Assembly: GCF_016808335.1 (NCBI RefSeq)
Contig: NC_053153.1
Location: 24,228,090 to 24,292,089 of the forward strand
Direction: 5' to 3'
Source: Panicum virgatum
Lineage: Eukaryota; Streptophyta; Magnoliopsida; Poales; Poaceae
DNA length: 64,000 bases
Shown: piece after piece, positions 1 through 12,100 of the stretch
Numbering within the stretch: the stretch's first letter is position 1
Layout of the letters: each line of letters starts with the position of its first letter
Notes under the pieces: model-generated
What the model was told of the DNA's origin: nothing
Database searches by the model: none
Seen by the model: only the letters and a program-made list of their open reading frames with translations
Translations under genes and position numbers: made by a program

Positions 1-1363
1 ATTTACATTTTCTAGGCATTGATCGAAAACCTTAGATGCATGATCCCTAGGTACCAATGTTTGATATCCGGATCTTTTTATCGACTAGTTGCCCCGCTAA
101 TTAGGAACGGTAGAAGTCGAGGGGTTTCTTGCCTCTCGCGAGCATATAGGAATTGACTGACTTTACCTTTAGCTCAAATATAAGGACAACGGGCGGGGTT
201 GTGTAGTTGTGATACCCCGCTGGTGTAGTCGAAATTGGATAAGGTCGCGGTGTGTGGCTCATTTCGTTAAGCGTTTGAAAGTACTAGCCACATGCCGAGA
301 AATATGGTAATCGGTAAGCTTAAGTACCTGATTAGACCAGCGAGTGGAACGACCTTGCACCCTCTTGGTAGAAGTAGGTTTTATTTTTGTCCGGATGTAC
401 GGGTGCAGAGTAGTCGGACTCTGTAGTCGGGGAAGGTGCCCCGGATCCACGGACAGGAAAGAAAGGGGAACAGTAGTGTGGGCGAGAGCGAAGTCGATCC
501 CCATGCGTGTGCGTTAGGTTCCCCTGGCCAGGTTGAAATTCGATTCGGAATCGTCCGCCTCTCACGGCATGAGATTGCTTAACGTTTTCGGTCACATAGA
601 GTAACAAGTGGAACAAGATGATGATAATACTGCTGATTGATTAAATGGTTGCTCTACCATGTTTGTGTAGAGTTAGATGTAAACTTAGAACGGTTAATCC
701 AACTAGAATATGGCAAAGTTAAAATCTGAAAATAAGGATCAACTCTTAGTGGCGTTTTTGGCAAAAAAAAAACCCCCACAAACCAAAAAACCTTGCATGT
801 CTAGTTATCGGACTATGGTATATCCGGTGATGGGTAAGTCTTGCTGAGTATTAGTATACTCAGCATTGCTTGTGGCACTGTTTTCAGGTACTAACTCGAG
901 GATATGATTGCGAGTCTGACTTGGCCATGTACTTTGCCTCTGGGCTGGTCTGTCGAGTGGGATGGCCCTTCAGCTGGTGCTGACCACCCTCCCACTAAGT
1001 GACGTGTTTCATACGGGCTTTATCGATGCGTCACATGTTTCGCTAGACGTCGTTTTACTTCTTCCGCTGCAATAACGAGACTTGAATAATTTGTGTAGTT
1101 GGACATCTATAGTACTTCGCTACTCTGAACATGGTTTGTAATAAATTTACTTTCCGCTACAAACTCTGATGATGTAAGAAATGCTCTATGTTGTAATCTC
1201 TGGGCTCACCTTCGTGTGAGTGTTGTCTGTGCGATCTTGGAAGAGCGTGGCTTTTATCGAGGCTTCACTCGAGGAACTACCGGTGCGTGCCGAATTGGGT
1301 CAGAGTTTTCTAGCAACGAAGATCAGTGCACCCGGGCCTAGTATTTTGGGTGGTTCCGCCACA
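1..1363. mobile_element. LTR-retrotransposon-derived sequence, probably LTR plus flank
   Basis: No coding region is credible here: all reading frames are short and carry no recognisable domain. The sequence resembles grass Ty3-type LTR or near-LTR DNA, with non-coding GC-mixed sequence, an AATAAA-like stretch near 1140 and a sharp right edge ending GGTTCCGCCACA at 1363. The reverse complement of that edge starts TGTGGCGGAACC, a common LTR start. The left terminus lies outside the window or is lost, so no TSD can be tested. The assignment rests on general resemblance. Confidence 0.4.
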
Positions 1364-1568
1364 GGACCGTTGGGTAAAAAGCGATGTTTTGTAAGAGTAT
1401 ACCTCACCGGAGCATCAAGATAAATTTTAGGTCAGTGACAAATCTACTTAGCGTTGTTTAGCCAAAGTCTTCATTTATAATGCATTGCTACTATCTTGTA
1501 GAGTTAAGTAAAATGGGTTACAATGTAGCATTTTTCATTTGTGGAAGATAGAATTTCGTTAATGACTA

Positions 1569-1715
1569 CTCCCTCCGTCCAAAATTATTAGTCATTTTGG
1601 CTTTTCTAGATACAACAATTTTGCTATGCATCAAGATATATATCATGTCTAGATCCATAGCAAAATCGATGTATTTAGAAAAGCAAAAGCGACTAATAAT
1701 TTGGGATGTAGAGAG
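1569..1715. mobile_element. Stowaway-type MITE (Tc1/mariner), 147 bp
   Basis: The element begins CTCCCTCCGTCCAAAATTA and ends with the imperfect reverse complement (TAATTTGGGATGTAGAGAG). It is flanked by TA on both sides (1567-1568 and 1716-1717). The whole element folds on itself. TIR sequence, size and TA target are diagnostic of grass Stowaway MITEs. Confidence 0.85.
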
Positions 1716-2445
1716 TATATTAATTTACAGGATAAAGCAAGAGATTATGATTGAGAATATTTTCTACAAAAGTGCAAATGAGAATTTTTACAGGATAAAT
1801 AAAGGATTTGAATTATCTGGTGAGATTATTCTAGTTAAATAAAATATTATTTTAATCGCATCACGGGTCAAAATATATAATAGAACATGTTATTTTGTTT
1901 TACAATGAAACTATATCAATGAATTATTATCTTATGTGATGCTCTATGTAATGTATTATATCATTTTTACTGGCCGTAGGAACGCACGAGCACAAACCTA
2001 GTATACACATAAGCTTGATCCTTTGCTATGTTTGTAAATGAAAAAAGAAATAGAAAGCAGCGAAAAAGGAGGAAACGAAATTGAAATCAATATACCAACA
2101 TTTTAAGTGGCAATTTTACAAAGCCACCCTCATAATAGATTATGCAAAGCTTAATATTTACAATGGTAAAATTTTAAATTTATCATACTATTTCTACTCA
2201 CGGTCTCGACTTCTCCCTTCGTCCCACAAAGGTTGTTCATTGGCCATTCCAAGTGGGAGTTTCGTAGGGGCTTCATGCACATTTAATAGGGTGCCGAATA
2301 AACAATTTGGATGACATGACACATTTTTAAAGAAGAGAGATGGAAGGAGTTTCATCTACAGTATTTCCAAGTCACATTGTGTCTTATACATTTAGTACAT
2401 AGGAAACATCAAAACTGAAATCATGCATTGTAGGTATTGTTTCAT
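1716..2445. other. Intergenic AT-rich DNA, no feature seen
   Basis: The reading frames here are short and look random. No terminal repeat or RNA gene was recognised. Confidence 0.5.
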
Positions 2446-3658
2446 GAGCAAATTTCCTGTTTGTCATTGGGAAATGTAACTCATCCTTTTATGTGCCATT
2501 GAAAATTAGCACATCTTTTCTATGCTATCCTTTATAATTTCCCATCCCATATATGCCATTACTGTTAGATTTCAATCTTAACGGCATCAAACTTTTGGTG
2601 CTGGGACATTTTTACCCCTATGTGTATCATATGACTCGAGTCAAGAAGTAGGACAAGATGGATTAAAAAAAGAACCGCCTTACCCCATCCTACCCGCGAC
2701 GCAAGACCCTGATCCCCCCTCGATGCAGGAACCCTAGATCGGGTTGCCTCTCCTCCGCCCACCCTGTTGAGCCCCGGTCCTGTTCCACTGAGCCTCGCTC
2801 AAATTGATTCATGTGCAGATCTGGAAGTGGCTTAAACCAACTAGAGCAACTTTTCATTGAGTATCCTATGCTAACTACATGTGGGAGCACACCTCCACCT
2901 ACTACCTCCAAGCCTACAAAAGAGAACAAAGCTAAAGGGAAGGCAAAGACAGCAGGAAAGAACAAGAAGAAACAAGTTACAGTGCCTCATGATAGTCCAG
3001 TGATGGGTACTAGAAGCACAACACCCCTCACAAGCATAGCCCTACCTCACATACTAGAAGCAAAAGAAAGTTTCACTGCCAGATCTGAATGTCTAGTTGA
3101 TGCAATTCATTATGTATGAGCTGCAAGTTGATGTCTCATGTTTTGCTTGGTATTTGTCAAACCTAGTTTATGTACTGTTATTTTGCTTGAAACCTAGTGA
3201 GGTTGTTGCTTGTGCTTTTGGCATGTGTGGACAACACCGATTAGTTGCAATATTGCATATTTGGACATCAAAAACTAGCTGTATGAACAACATCAGCAGC
3301 TTGCAAAGATTTTTATATATTTGACATCTCTCTGTATGGCTGTTCGGCCATTATGTTGTTTTGTTTGATCATTATATATTGTTCGGCTAGCATATTTTGT
3401 TATAAAATAACCAGGTCATTTATATACTGCTCTTCACTCTAATGGCATGGGAGGGATGAATGCCACAAATATGCATCATTCTAGCTAGGGGTAGAATTAT
3501 CTTTTCAACCTATCCTTAAAAACCTTAGTTAGTGGATTTTGACGGTAATGGCATATAGGGAATGAGAAATTATAAAAGATGACATAGGAGGGATGTGCTA
3601 ATTTCCAATGGCACATAAGGGATGAGTACATTTCCCAATGGCATATAGGGAAATTGCC
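2446..3658. mobile_element. Non-autonomous TIR element, MULE-like, about 1.2 kb
   Basis: About 140 bp at 2446-2585 reappears inverted at 3541-3658. Matching blocks include CATTGGGAAATGTA, TTAGCACATC, TTTATAATTTC and TATGCCATTAC. Long diverged TIRs around a GC-richer core are typical of MULEs or Pack-MULEs. I could not find a clean TSD, so the superfamily is inferred. The core (about 2680-3120) includes a GC-rich block and a Lys-rich reading frame. Confidence 0.6.
2811..3119 (+). pseudogene. Lys-rich reading frame inside TIR element, function unknown
   Basis: This is a 102-residue open frame with a low-complexity basic stretch (KENKAKGKAKTAGKNKKKQ) at about residues 38-57. I recognise no family. 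It lies entirely inside the inverted-repeat element, so it is most likely a scrap of captured coding DNA rather than a working gene. No promoter, intron or partner supports it. Confidence 0.25.
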
Positions 3659-3662
3659 TAAA

Positions 3663-3722
3663 AATGGCATACAGGGAATTCTTTGTGGGGCGATTTTTTA
3701 GGCAATTTCCCTGTATGCCATT
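3663..3722. repeat. Perfect 16-bp inverted repeat, 28-bp loop
   Basis: AATGGCATACAGGGAA (3663-3678) is exactly inverted at 3707-3722. The arms match the terminal motif of the neighbouring TIR element at 2446-3658. This is probably an extra copy of its end or the remains of a second insertion. Confidence 0.7.
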
Positions 3723-4325
3723 GACCTAGTTCCCTACTATGAAACTATGTACTATGATTGACCTTATGTAGTTTCTTAGACTTTAATTTTTGTGCAAGAA
3801 ACCATTTCTTGCATGAGACCTAGTTTTTTTGTTTTTCTTCTCTCTCTCCTCTTTAATTGCATTGCCAAATCAGCAAAATATCCTACATGGCACCATATTA
3901 AATGGTGTAGAAACCATCCTAATCACTGCATTGAGACTGAACTCATAGAAACTCTCCAATTCACAAAGTCAAGAACAGGCTCACCCTGGATTAGTCACCG
4001 ATGAACATGGTTGATGATTGGTTTTGATTTAGCTTCTCACCCTTTAGACCAGTCCCAACACTCAAGGATAGTTTCCATAGCATTAATGAGGATGCCATAA
4101 AAGTAATTTGGTGACATGGCAAGTGAGTTAATAAGGGAAAAGATAGACATGGTTTCTTATGTAAGACACCGTATCTACACAAGAACCAAGAAAGAGATAA
4201 GAGTGATAGGGTGAGGTAAGGAGATAGAAGAGAGAGGATTGAATGAGATTTATTTTCTTTATTTATTATAGAAATTATGCATTGGGGAGGTACTTATAGT
4301 TTTTTACTCTCTATTTTTAAGACAC

Positions 4326-4761
4326 TGTCAGACCTAAGGCCAAAAGATATCACACGTGACATGGTTCTGTACGAGATATAGGATGGGGAATTTCATGCAC
4401 CATGTAACCACCTATATCACATCTTGTACTAGTCGGATTAGATGGAAACTACTCGAGATAAGCTCTAGGAGTTAAACCGACTTATGGTTTTCATGTAACC
4501 TTGCTCTCCCGACCTATATAAGGGCAGGCAGGGACCCCTCCCATTCATCCCATAACATATAGAGACATCCCTCTAAGCGTATCGCTACACCCAAGGCAAT
4601 ACAAACCACATAGGATGTAGGGTATTACGCAACATCTGCGGCCCGTATCTGTCTAATTCTTGTGTTGCTTGCACCATTGTGTTCCTGATTTCGGCGTTCC
4701 CCCATGATCATCTCTCTAACTAAGAGTATCCCTAGATGGACATGATGGTAAAACAACGACA
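4326..4761. mobile_element. Solo LTR, 436 bp, TSD GACAC
   Basis: The element begins TGTCAGACCTAAGGCC and ends GGTAAAACAACGACA. It is flanked by the 5-bp direct repeat GACAC at 4321-4325 and 4762-4766. It contains a TATA-like stretch (CCTATATAAGGGCAGGCAGGG) near 4513, typical of Ty3-type LTR promoters. No internal domain is present, so it is a solo LTR formed by LTR-LTR recombination. It landed near the end of an older repeat (roughly 4045-4800) with weak inverted ends around CCAACACTCA and TGGGTTGAGG. Confidence 0.85.
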
Positions 4762-4913
4762 GACACCATCTTAAGCACTATGGGTTGAGGATGATCTTAA
4801 TTGGCATGCTTTGATCCTCACGATCATCTCTCTATCTAAAGGTATTCTTAGATGGACGTAACTGTAAAACACCGACATACATCATCTTAAACACTATGGG
4901 TTGGAGATGACCT
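4704..4913. repeat. Two-copy tandem duplication spanning the solo-LTR junction
   Basis: Positions 4704-4800 and 4819-4913 are diverged direct repeats. Both start GATCATCTCTCTA, pass through the LTR 3' end (AAAACAACGACA or AAAACACCGACA) and the TSD position, and end in the flanking CACTATGGGTTG motif. The duplication therefore happened after the LTR inserted. Confidence 0.7.
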
Positions 4914-4997
4914 TAAAAGCAAGTATTATGGATCGCTGCAAGCTGGCTAAATCCTACGTGGAGGAGAGAGAGGATAGCAGAAAGAAGAAAATAGGCG

Positions 4998-5824
4998 CAG
5001 GGCTGGCTCATAGTTTTCAAGGGCCCCAGGGCGAGCCCGATACTATGGGCCTTTTAGCCCAACTATTTTTTTATTTGTTATGGTAATTAAAAATAAAATA
5101 GAAATTAATAAATAATAATATCAATATTACAAACTAAAATGGTAGAATATAAAACTAGGATTACCTGCAACCTGCTAGAGCGCTAGTGCTAGCGCCAAGG
5201 CAGCAAATGCTCGCGCGGGCCGCGGTGCCGCAGCATCAGCCAGCCTGCGTGTGGATGAGTGTGTCGGGCTCTGGTCTCCGATGTGTCGGTGTCTGGTGTA
5301 GAAGGAGAACACCTGGTGCCGGCCCCTGACAAAGCAGATGAAAACGAAACGGCGAACTTCGAGTTGCGATCGTGGTGCGGAAGTGCGGAAGTCCGGAAGA
5401 CCGGGCGCTACTCGGACTCCGAGTGGATGTTAGGCAAGATGGGCCGAAAGTAAGAAGTCAGGTTGGTCTAATATATCAATTCATGGTAAATATAAGAAAA
5501 TTGGAATATCTTTTTAACATGCCAAAAGAAAAATTCGGCTAAAATAGCAGTGGCTGGGGACTACTATGAAATTCAATGTGGAAAACAACAAATTGTTTCA
5601 GCATAAAAAATTATTCCGTTATGTGTGATAGTTTGGCTGCCAGTCACACATGTGATTACTAATATTTGCTGAAAGACCTGTGTGCCTAGTTGCGTGACTG
5701 ACTGCTTGCTCGTATACTCCGAGTTGGACTAAATAATATTATCTACGATATACTAGATATTGGGCCCCCTCCTCCGTGGGCCTTGGGCCGGCGCCCAGCT
5801 GCCCTCCCCCTTGAGCCGGTCCTG
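4998..5824. mobile_element. Non-autonomous hAT-type element, 827 bp
   Basis: Ends are CAGGGCTGGCTCA and, inverted at the right, CAGGACCGGCTCA. They are flanked by 8-bp repeats AATAGGCG and AACAGGCG, with one mismatch. An 8-bp TSD and CAGGG-type termini fit the hAT superfamily. The interior has no transposase. It is AT-rich at about 5080-5160 and has a GC-richer segment at about 5180-5450. Confidence 0.65.
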
Positions 5825-5838
5825 AACAGGCGCATAGC

Positions 5839-6369
5839 TAGGGATGGCAACGGGTAGAAACCCGTCGGGTATCACTAAGCCAAACCCGCACCCGGCAGGG
5901 TAAAATCGTATCCGTTAAAAAACCCATACCCGTCGCGGGTATGATTTCATGCCCGTACCCGTACCCGTGCTGTTTTTTTTACCCGCGGGTTTCCCGTACC
6001 CGATAGAAGAAGCAACAAAATTTAATAGAAAGCATAAACAAATACACAATACATTATAGGCAAATGAGTCTATGAGTAGGTAATCATCGATGGGAATGGA
6101 AGTACATGAGTTTAAGTCTCTGTTAGCATGTTATTGGACCTTATTTTGATACAAGGCCTTATGACATTGGTATTTTAGGTTATATGTAGTCGGGTTTATT
6201 GTACCCACGGGTTTGCGGGTTTTGATACTTAGAGAACAAATCCGCACCCGCAAACCCGACGGGTATGAAGTTTATTCCATTAAAAAACCCGCGGGTATAT
6301 AATTTAATCTATGCACACACTCTAATGGAGAAAAAACCCATCGAGTTCGGGTACCCGTTGCCATCCCTA
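5839..6369. mobile_element. hAT-type MITE, 531 bp
   Basis: TIRs TAGGGATGGCAACGGGTA and CCGTTGCCATCCCTA are inverted at the two ends. GCATAGC repeats on both sides (5832-5838, 6370-6376). The sub-terminal regions are full of ACCCG/CGGGT repeats, as in Ac/Tag1-like hAT relatives. It sits only 14 bp from the previous hAT-type element, at its right TSD. Confidence 0.75.
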
Positions 6370-6376
6370 GCATAGC

Positions 6377-7120
6377 TTACCGCCGGCTGAAACCGGCACT
6401 CCAACCTCTGGTTATGGGCCTTGAGGGAGTCAGACGCCTGCCAGCAGCTCGCTGCAGGCGAAAAGCGAGCGTCTGGGCCGCCCACGCAGCCGGCCGGCTG
6501 CATTATTGACCCCGCCCTAACTGGCATATGCCTCGGCTATCCCATATGTCTAATATTTACAGCAGTGCATAATTAACCGAGCAGTCATCATTAAATAGGT
6601 TTAAATAGGCTGTGGAATCCATCCATTTGGCAGCTGGCAGTCCAGCTGGGAGAATAAAATTTTTTAGCTTATGTGGCATTATAATAAATGTGAGTGTGGA
6701 AAGAGAAAGAAACTGGTCTTATGCAAGACCCAGTATCAACACGCAAACCAATACACTAGACACCACATGTTATGCATTGAGAGTGAGGTGATGTTTTCAT
6801 AATAAATAGAGAACAAATATGATAGGTGGAGAAAAGAGAGAGTTTAATAGGAATCCACACCAAGGAATCATGAGTTGTAGAGTGTAGTTTTTAAAAGTGA
6901 TGTTTTAATGATATGACAACATAGACACTACTCATAGACACTATGGATTGTGATTGGCCTAACACTTCCATTAACATTGGCGCCCCTAAGAGTATTCCAC
7001 AAACCAAAATAGAAGATTAACTCAAACGTTAATTTCCAGCTGCACCACACCTTATTCAATATGTATGCAAGCATGCAGGGTGATTCCATTTTTCAAGGTC
7101 ACGCTCACCCAATAAACCAA
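6377..7120. other. Intergenic; MITE relics, no gene seen
   Basis: A GC-rich patch at 6377-6540 is followed by AT-rich sequence. The end at about 6940-6960 (CACTATGGATTGTGATTGG) recalls the same repeat family as the sequence around 4800. No coding potential was recognised. Confidence 0.4.
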
Positions 7121-7342
7121 TATTTAGTTCGTGAATTTTTTTAAATTTTGGTACTTTAGCATTTTCGTTGTTATTTGACAATTAGTATCTAATTATAGAC
7201 TAATTAGACTTAAAAGATTCGTCTCGCCATTTAGTTTACAGTTAAATTGTATAATTAGTTATTTTTAGCTGCATTTTCATATTCCATGCATGTATCCGAA
7301 GATTCGATGAGTACTGTAGGAAAATTTTAAGGAACTAAAAAT
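7121..7342. mobile_element. MITE of the TTTAGTTC/GAACTAAA class
   Basis: Its ends TTTAGTTCGTGAATTTTTT and, inverted, TTTTAGTTCCTTAAAATTTT bracket an AT-rich core. The core has the characteristic internal motif TTAAAAGATTCGTCTCG, which is abundant in grass genomes. A diverged relative lies at 45627-45952. Confidence 0.6.
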
Positions 7343-7405
7343 GATCTTAGCTTTCACAAAATCTCCTTTGCTTTAATCATATGACGTGCATGCATAATCT
7401 CTTCA

Positions 7406-7694
7406 GAGCATCTCCAAGAGCTTTTCCAAAATCTACTCTCTAAATTATTATTTGGAGAGGCATTTGAGTGAAAATCGTTTTTTCATATTTTTATCTTTTT
7501 CAACATCTCTTCTATATCTTATTTGTAGTCTAGAGAGCCATTCTTACTCTCCATCTTTAGCTAACATGAGCTCTGAAATAGAGAATATCTATCTTTGGAT
7601 ATACATTTGAAGAGACTGTTGGAGACTAATTTTTTTATCAAAATCTCTATTTCTATAAATTAGAGAAGATATAAAAAATCTCTTGAAGATGCTC
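7406..7694. mobile_element. MITE with GAGCATCT(C/T)CAAGAG termini, 289 bp
   Basis: GAGCATCTCCAAGAG (7406-7420) is inverted at 7680-7694 with one mismatch. The AT-rich interior is also self-complementary (TAAATTATTATTTGGAGAG against CTCTATTTCTATAAATTAG). No clear TSD is visible. Looser relatives occur at about 24645-24945 and 35310-35890. Confidence 0.6.
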
Positions 7695-7784
7695 TTGAAG
7701 AGCCTGCATTCAAACGTGCGCATTCTCGTTTCCGTCGGCGCCCGTTTGAATTCCGAGTATATAAGAAAAAATGGGAATACGGAG

Positions 7785-8112
7785 TACTCCTATAAAAGAG
7801 TCCGGAGGGAGTATCCCGTTTTCGTCGGCACCCGTTTGAATTCCGAGTTTCTGACCCATTCCCGTCGCCTTCATCGTTCCCGCAGGCCGCAGTAGCGGCT
7901 TGGCGCCGCTCGCCGCCACGGAGCGCCGCCGCTTGTCGGCGCCATTCCTCTGGATCCACCATTCTCTTCCTTCTCTTGCTCGTGGGTCCGGGATTCAACC
8001 CAAACTCGCCGTCGGCTCCTCCACTATCAAACCCTAAGCGGGCCTGCCGGCTTCGGCGGCGGCTTGTCGGCCAAGAAGGCACGCTCTGGTCGCACGCCGC
8101 TCTATCATCCTG
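7785..8112 (+). promoter_or_regulatory. Candidate promoter and non-coding first exon of the downstream SNF2 gene
   Basis: A TATA-like CTATAAAAG lies near 7790. It is followed by a GC- and CT-rich stretch resembling a grass 5' UTR, ending at GATAAG/GGTATCG, a possible splice donor near 8110. A matching acceptor TTTCAG lies at 14531-14536, just before the SNF2 start codon. If this is right, the MULE at 8406-13395 sits in a 5' UTR intron. This is an inference and needs transcripts. Confidence 0.3.
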
Positions 8113-8396
8113 CTCGATAAGGGTATCGTGTTTGTCAGCTTGTTTCTGATCTTGATTTGGTTTGTCCTTGAGGAACTGTCAGTACTTGATTGATACGAAT
8201 ACGATTGCTAACTGATAGAAAATACGGAGCAATGTCTCTGGATCACTAGATGAATACCACCAAAGTTTCTGAAATTACTGATGGACTAGTCTGGTGCTGC
8301 TACAGTTGAGATGGCGAACTATAAATTCTAGGTTTTATTCCTAAGCTTATCTGTTTGGTCGATTGTCGACAACTAACATACACCTTGTTTCGAACA

Positions 8397-8405
8397 AACT
8401 TGTAT
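8397..8405. repeat. 9-bp TSD of MULE, left copy
   Basis: AACTTGTAT is repeated exactly at 13396-13404, immediately outside the two MULE termini. Confidence 0.95.
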
Positions 8406-8648
8406 GGGAGAAGTCTAAATACCCCCCCCCCCACCCCAAACTATCAGTGTTGGACTACATAACCCCCCTACTACTAAACCAGGTAACGTGGACCCTAAAC
8501 TGTGCAATCACGTTTACTTCACCCCCTATAGTGGTTTTGTCCGGTGGTTTTGACACGCTGGAACGATGAGGTGGACTAGGCTGCTGAGATGGCGCCTCTG
8601 ACTTGCGGGACCAGTCTGTAAGTGAGGGATAGGCCATGGCGGCTCTGT
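8406..8648 (+). repeat. MULE left terminal inverted repeat
   Basis: It pairs with 13159-13395. It includes an 11-C run near 8422 that appears as a G run near 13370 in the right arm. Confidence 0.9.
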
Positions 8649-9120
8649 AAAAAGGCACTGGAACTCCCTCGGCCCCTCCGTCTTCCATCTTCCGCCCGCT
8701 CCGTCGCTAGCTCCCCCGGCGAGGCGATGATCTGGACGAGATTCGGTTGATCGTCGTGCTGTAGGAGTCGAGGTCAGTGTCCACTACTCTAACTCCACAC
8801 TCTGTTTTGTTTCTTTTGGGGCACTCAAAGTAGGGCATGGGTTTTCGAGGTGGGGTTTTGTTGGGGGTTTTTCTGTCATGGATTTCACCATCGATGAGTG
8901 TTGAAATTAGTTTGAAAAGTTATTCGCTTTCCCTTGATTTCACCCACTGCGCATCATATTCTGTCAATCCTAGGGTTAGACAAGAACAGAAGCAAGAAAG
9001 AATGGGGATTAGATATACAACGTGATCGTAGTGGCCAAGAACGATTTAATTTGTGTTTTTACGCAATGAATTACAACCATAAACCTTTAATCTTGTAAAA
9101 TCTTTAACCTTTTTGGCAGC

Positions 9121-12100
9121 ATGGATCCAATCGAGTCTCTGATGGTGAGATTTCACTATGGAGGGGAATTTCTGATAGTGGGAGGACACCTACAATATTT
9201 TGGTGGGAGTACTGGAATGTCTGCCATTGATGTGGATAAGCTGTCTTTGCCCGAGATCGAAGGTCATCTTGCTGATCATATGGCAATGGATGGTAGAGTG
9301 CAGTTGCACTGGTTGTATCCAGGAATGGGATTGGGTGAGGGTTTGAGATTGCTACATGATGACAATGCATGTTGTGAGATTCCTAAGCACATTGGTGATG
9401 GTGGAGTAGCAGATATCTATGTTGAGGCTCCTGCAGTTCAGTATGCAAAGGACTGACTGGGAATTGGAGTTTTCTGAAGCTGATGATGAACAAGAGGAAA
9501 TATATGTTGATGTTCCTTCATCTATGCCTACTAATGTTGAGACAACCCTAGAGAAGCAGAGAGATAAAGACTTGTTTTCATTCAGACAATTCTACAAGTC
9601 TCCATCCAAGTGTCCTGCAGAGAAAGGAAAGGAACATGCAAGCAAACTAGAAGGTGATAGTAGTGAGAGATCAGATGTTGACTGGGTGCCTAAAGATCTG
9701 GACAGCTCTGGAGATGATGATGAAACACAACAACTGAGACAGTTTGCTAAGCAAATCAAGAAGGACATCAAATGCAAGAAGACAGGAGGTGGATTAGAGG
9801 CTGAAGTAGACAATTTAGAAGATGATGGCAGTCCATACTTCAACTCAAGTGATGAGTACTCATATGAGGAGGGTAGTGATGGAGAAACTATCAGGTGGAG
9901 GAGCACTGAAAATAGGTATGACAGTAAAGCTCATGTGCCTGTGTTTGCTCTTGGAATGGCCTTCAGGTCTAGCAGGCAGTTCAAGAAAGCACTTGTTAGG
10001 TATGGGTTGACAACACATAGGCATCTTTTGTTTCCAAAGGATGAAAAGAACAAGGTTAGAGCTGTCTGTTCTTGGAAAGGATGCAAATGGTTGATTTATG
10101 GATCTAAAACCAGTAGGTCAGAATGGTTCAAAGTAGTCACATTTGTGGATGAACATTGTTGTCCACCTAGGAGGGATAACAAGCTGGTGACATCAAGAAG
10201 GATTGCAGACAAGTACAAAGATCAGATAAGAGACAACCCCACGTGGAAGGTGGACTTGATTAGGCAAGCAGTTCTAAATGACTTTCTCTGTGATGTATCT
10301 CTGTCCAAGTGCAAGAGAGCAAAGGCTTTGGTGCTGCAAGAAGCTTTGGACTCTACCAAAGGAGAATACTCAAGGGTTTATGATTATCAAATGGAGTTAC
10401 TAAGAAGCAACCCTAGTAGCACTGTGGTAGTGATGTTGAATCCTGACATAATACAGAAGCAAGTATTTCAGAGATTCTATGTGTGCTTTGATGCTTGTAA
10501 AAAGGGGTTCTCCACTGGTTGAAGAAGAGTTATTGGGCTAGATGGTTGTTTTTCAAGGGGGCAACCAATGGTGAATTGTTATGTGCTATTGGAAAAGATG
10601 CCAGCAACCAGATGTACCCTATAGCATGGGCATATGTTGAGTTGGAGACTCATGACTCCTGGTATTGGTTTATTGGTTTGCTGCAAAAAGACCTTAACAT
10701 CAACAATGGAGGTGAAGGATGGGTGCTCATTTCTGATCAGCAAAAGGTTACAGCTTATTCTTAACACTTTGATTAGCACTTTTTCTTAACACTTGTTCTT
10801 GACATTGCAGGGTCTATTGAAAGCTGTATCAGAACTTGTTCCAAATGCTGAACATAGGATGTGTGCAAGGCACATCTATGCAAACTGAAGGAAGAAGTAT
10901 GGAGGACAGAAGTTGCAAAGGAAATTCTGGAGATGTGCAAAGTCATCTTCTCAAGTGATATTCAATTACAACAGAGCAAAGCTAGCTCAAGAAACTCCAG
11001 ATGGTGCAAAGGACATGTTGAGAACCTCACCAGAGCACTGGAGCAGAGCATTCTTTAAGTTAGGATCAAACTGTGATTCAGTTGATAACATGTGTGAGAG
11101 TTTTAACAATTGTATCATGGATTCAAGATTTTTACCAGTAATTTCTATGAATGAGATTATAAGATGCAAGGTCATGGTTAGGATTCAAGAGAATAGGACC
11201 AAGACAGAGAAATGGCAAGGCACAATATGCCCAAATATTTTTAAGAAGCTGAAGCTGAACATTGAGAGATCAGGCAAATGCTATGTACTCTGGAATGGAC
11301 AAGATGGATTTGAGGTGAAGGAGAAGGACAAGATGAAGTTTACAGTCAATTTAGCTCAGAGAACATGTAGTTGCAGGTGTTGGCAACTTTCAGGACTTCC
11401 ATGTTGCCATGCAATCAGTGCTATCTACAAGTCCTCAAAAAAATTGGACAACTTTATAGATCCATGTTACTCAATCACAGAGTACTTGAAAACCTACCAG
11501 TTCTGTTTGCATCCTGTAGAAGGCTAGGAGATTTGGCCAGTTTCTAAAATGCCAAGGCCATATCCTCCTGCTTATGTAAAGATGCCTGGAAGAAAGAAGA
11601 CCAAGAGAACAAGGGAGGTAGGTGAGAAGCCTGCTGGAACAAAGATAAGCAAGGTTGGAGTCAAGATGGCACGCAGCCTTTGCAAGAAAACAACTCACAA
11701 CATTAGAAAATGCCCTTACAACAAGCAAGCAGGCAAGAGGAAAAATGCACACATCAAAAGAGATGCTAAGAGGCAGATAAAGCAAAATGAGGCTGCAACA
11801 TCTACTCCTGGCCCAAGTGTAAGTCAATTTCGGTGTACATCTACTTCTGGCCACATCTTTTCTTTTGTCTGTTCAATTCCAACACATTTTTGTTTGTAGG
11901 TACAACCTCAGGGACAGCCAAGGCCTGCACCGAGAGCAGCACCGGCTCATCAAGCTCTGAGAGCAGCACCGGCTCATCAAGCGCCGAGAGCAGCACCCGT
12001 TCATCAAGCCCCGAGAGCAGCACCGGTTCATCAATCCCCGGCAGCACCGGTTCATCAAGCCACGAAAAGCATCCCGCGTAGGAGTGGAGGCCTTCAGTAC

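Noticed and set aside
259..616. Minus-strand open frames of 81-94 codons
   Set aside because: They overlap each other, show no domain and lie in LTR-like DNA.
7660..8082. Minus-strand 140-codon frame rich in Arg/Gly
   Set aside because: Composition follows local GC content. It is antisense to a probable 5' leader and overlaps a MITE end.
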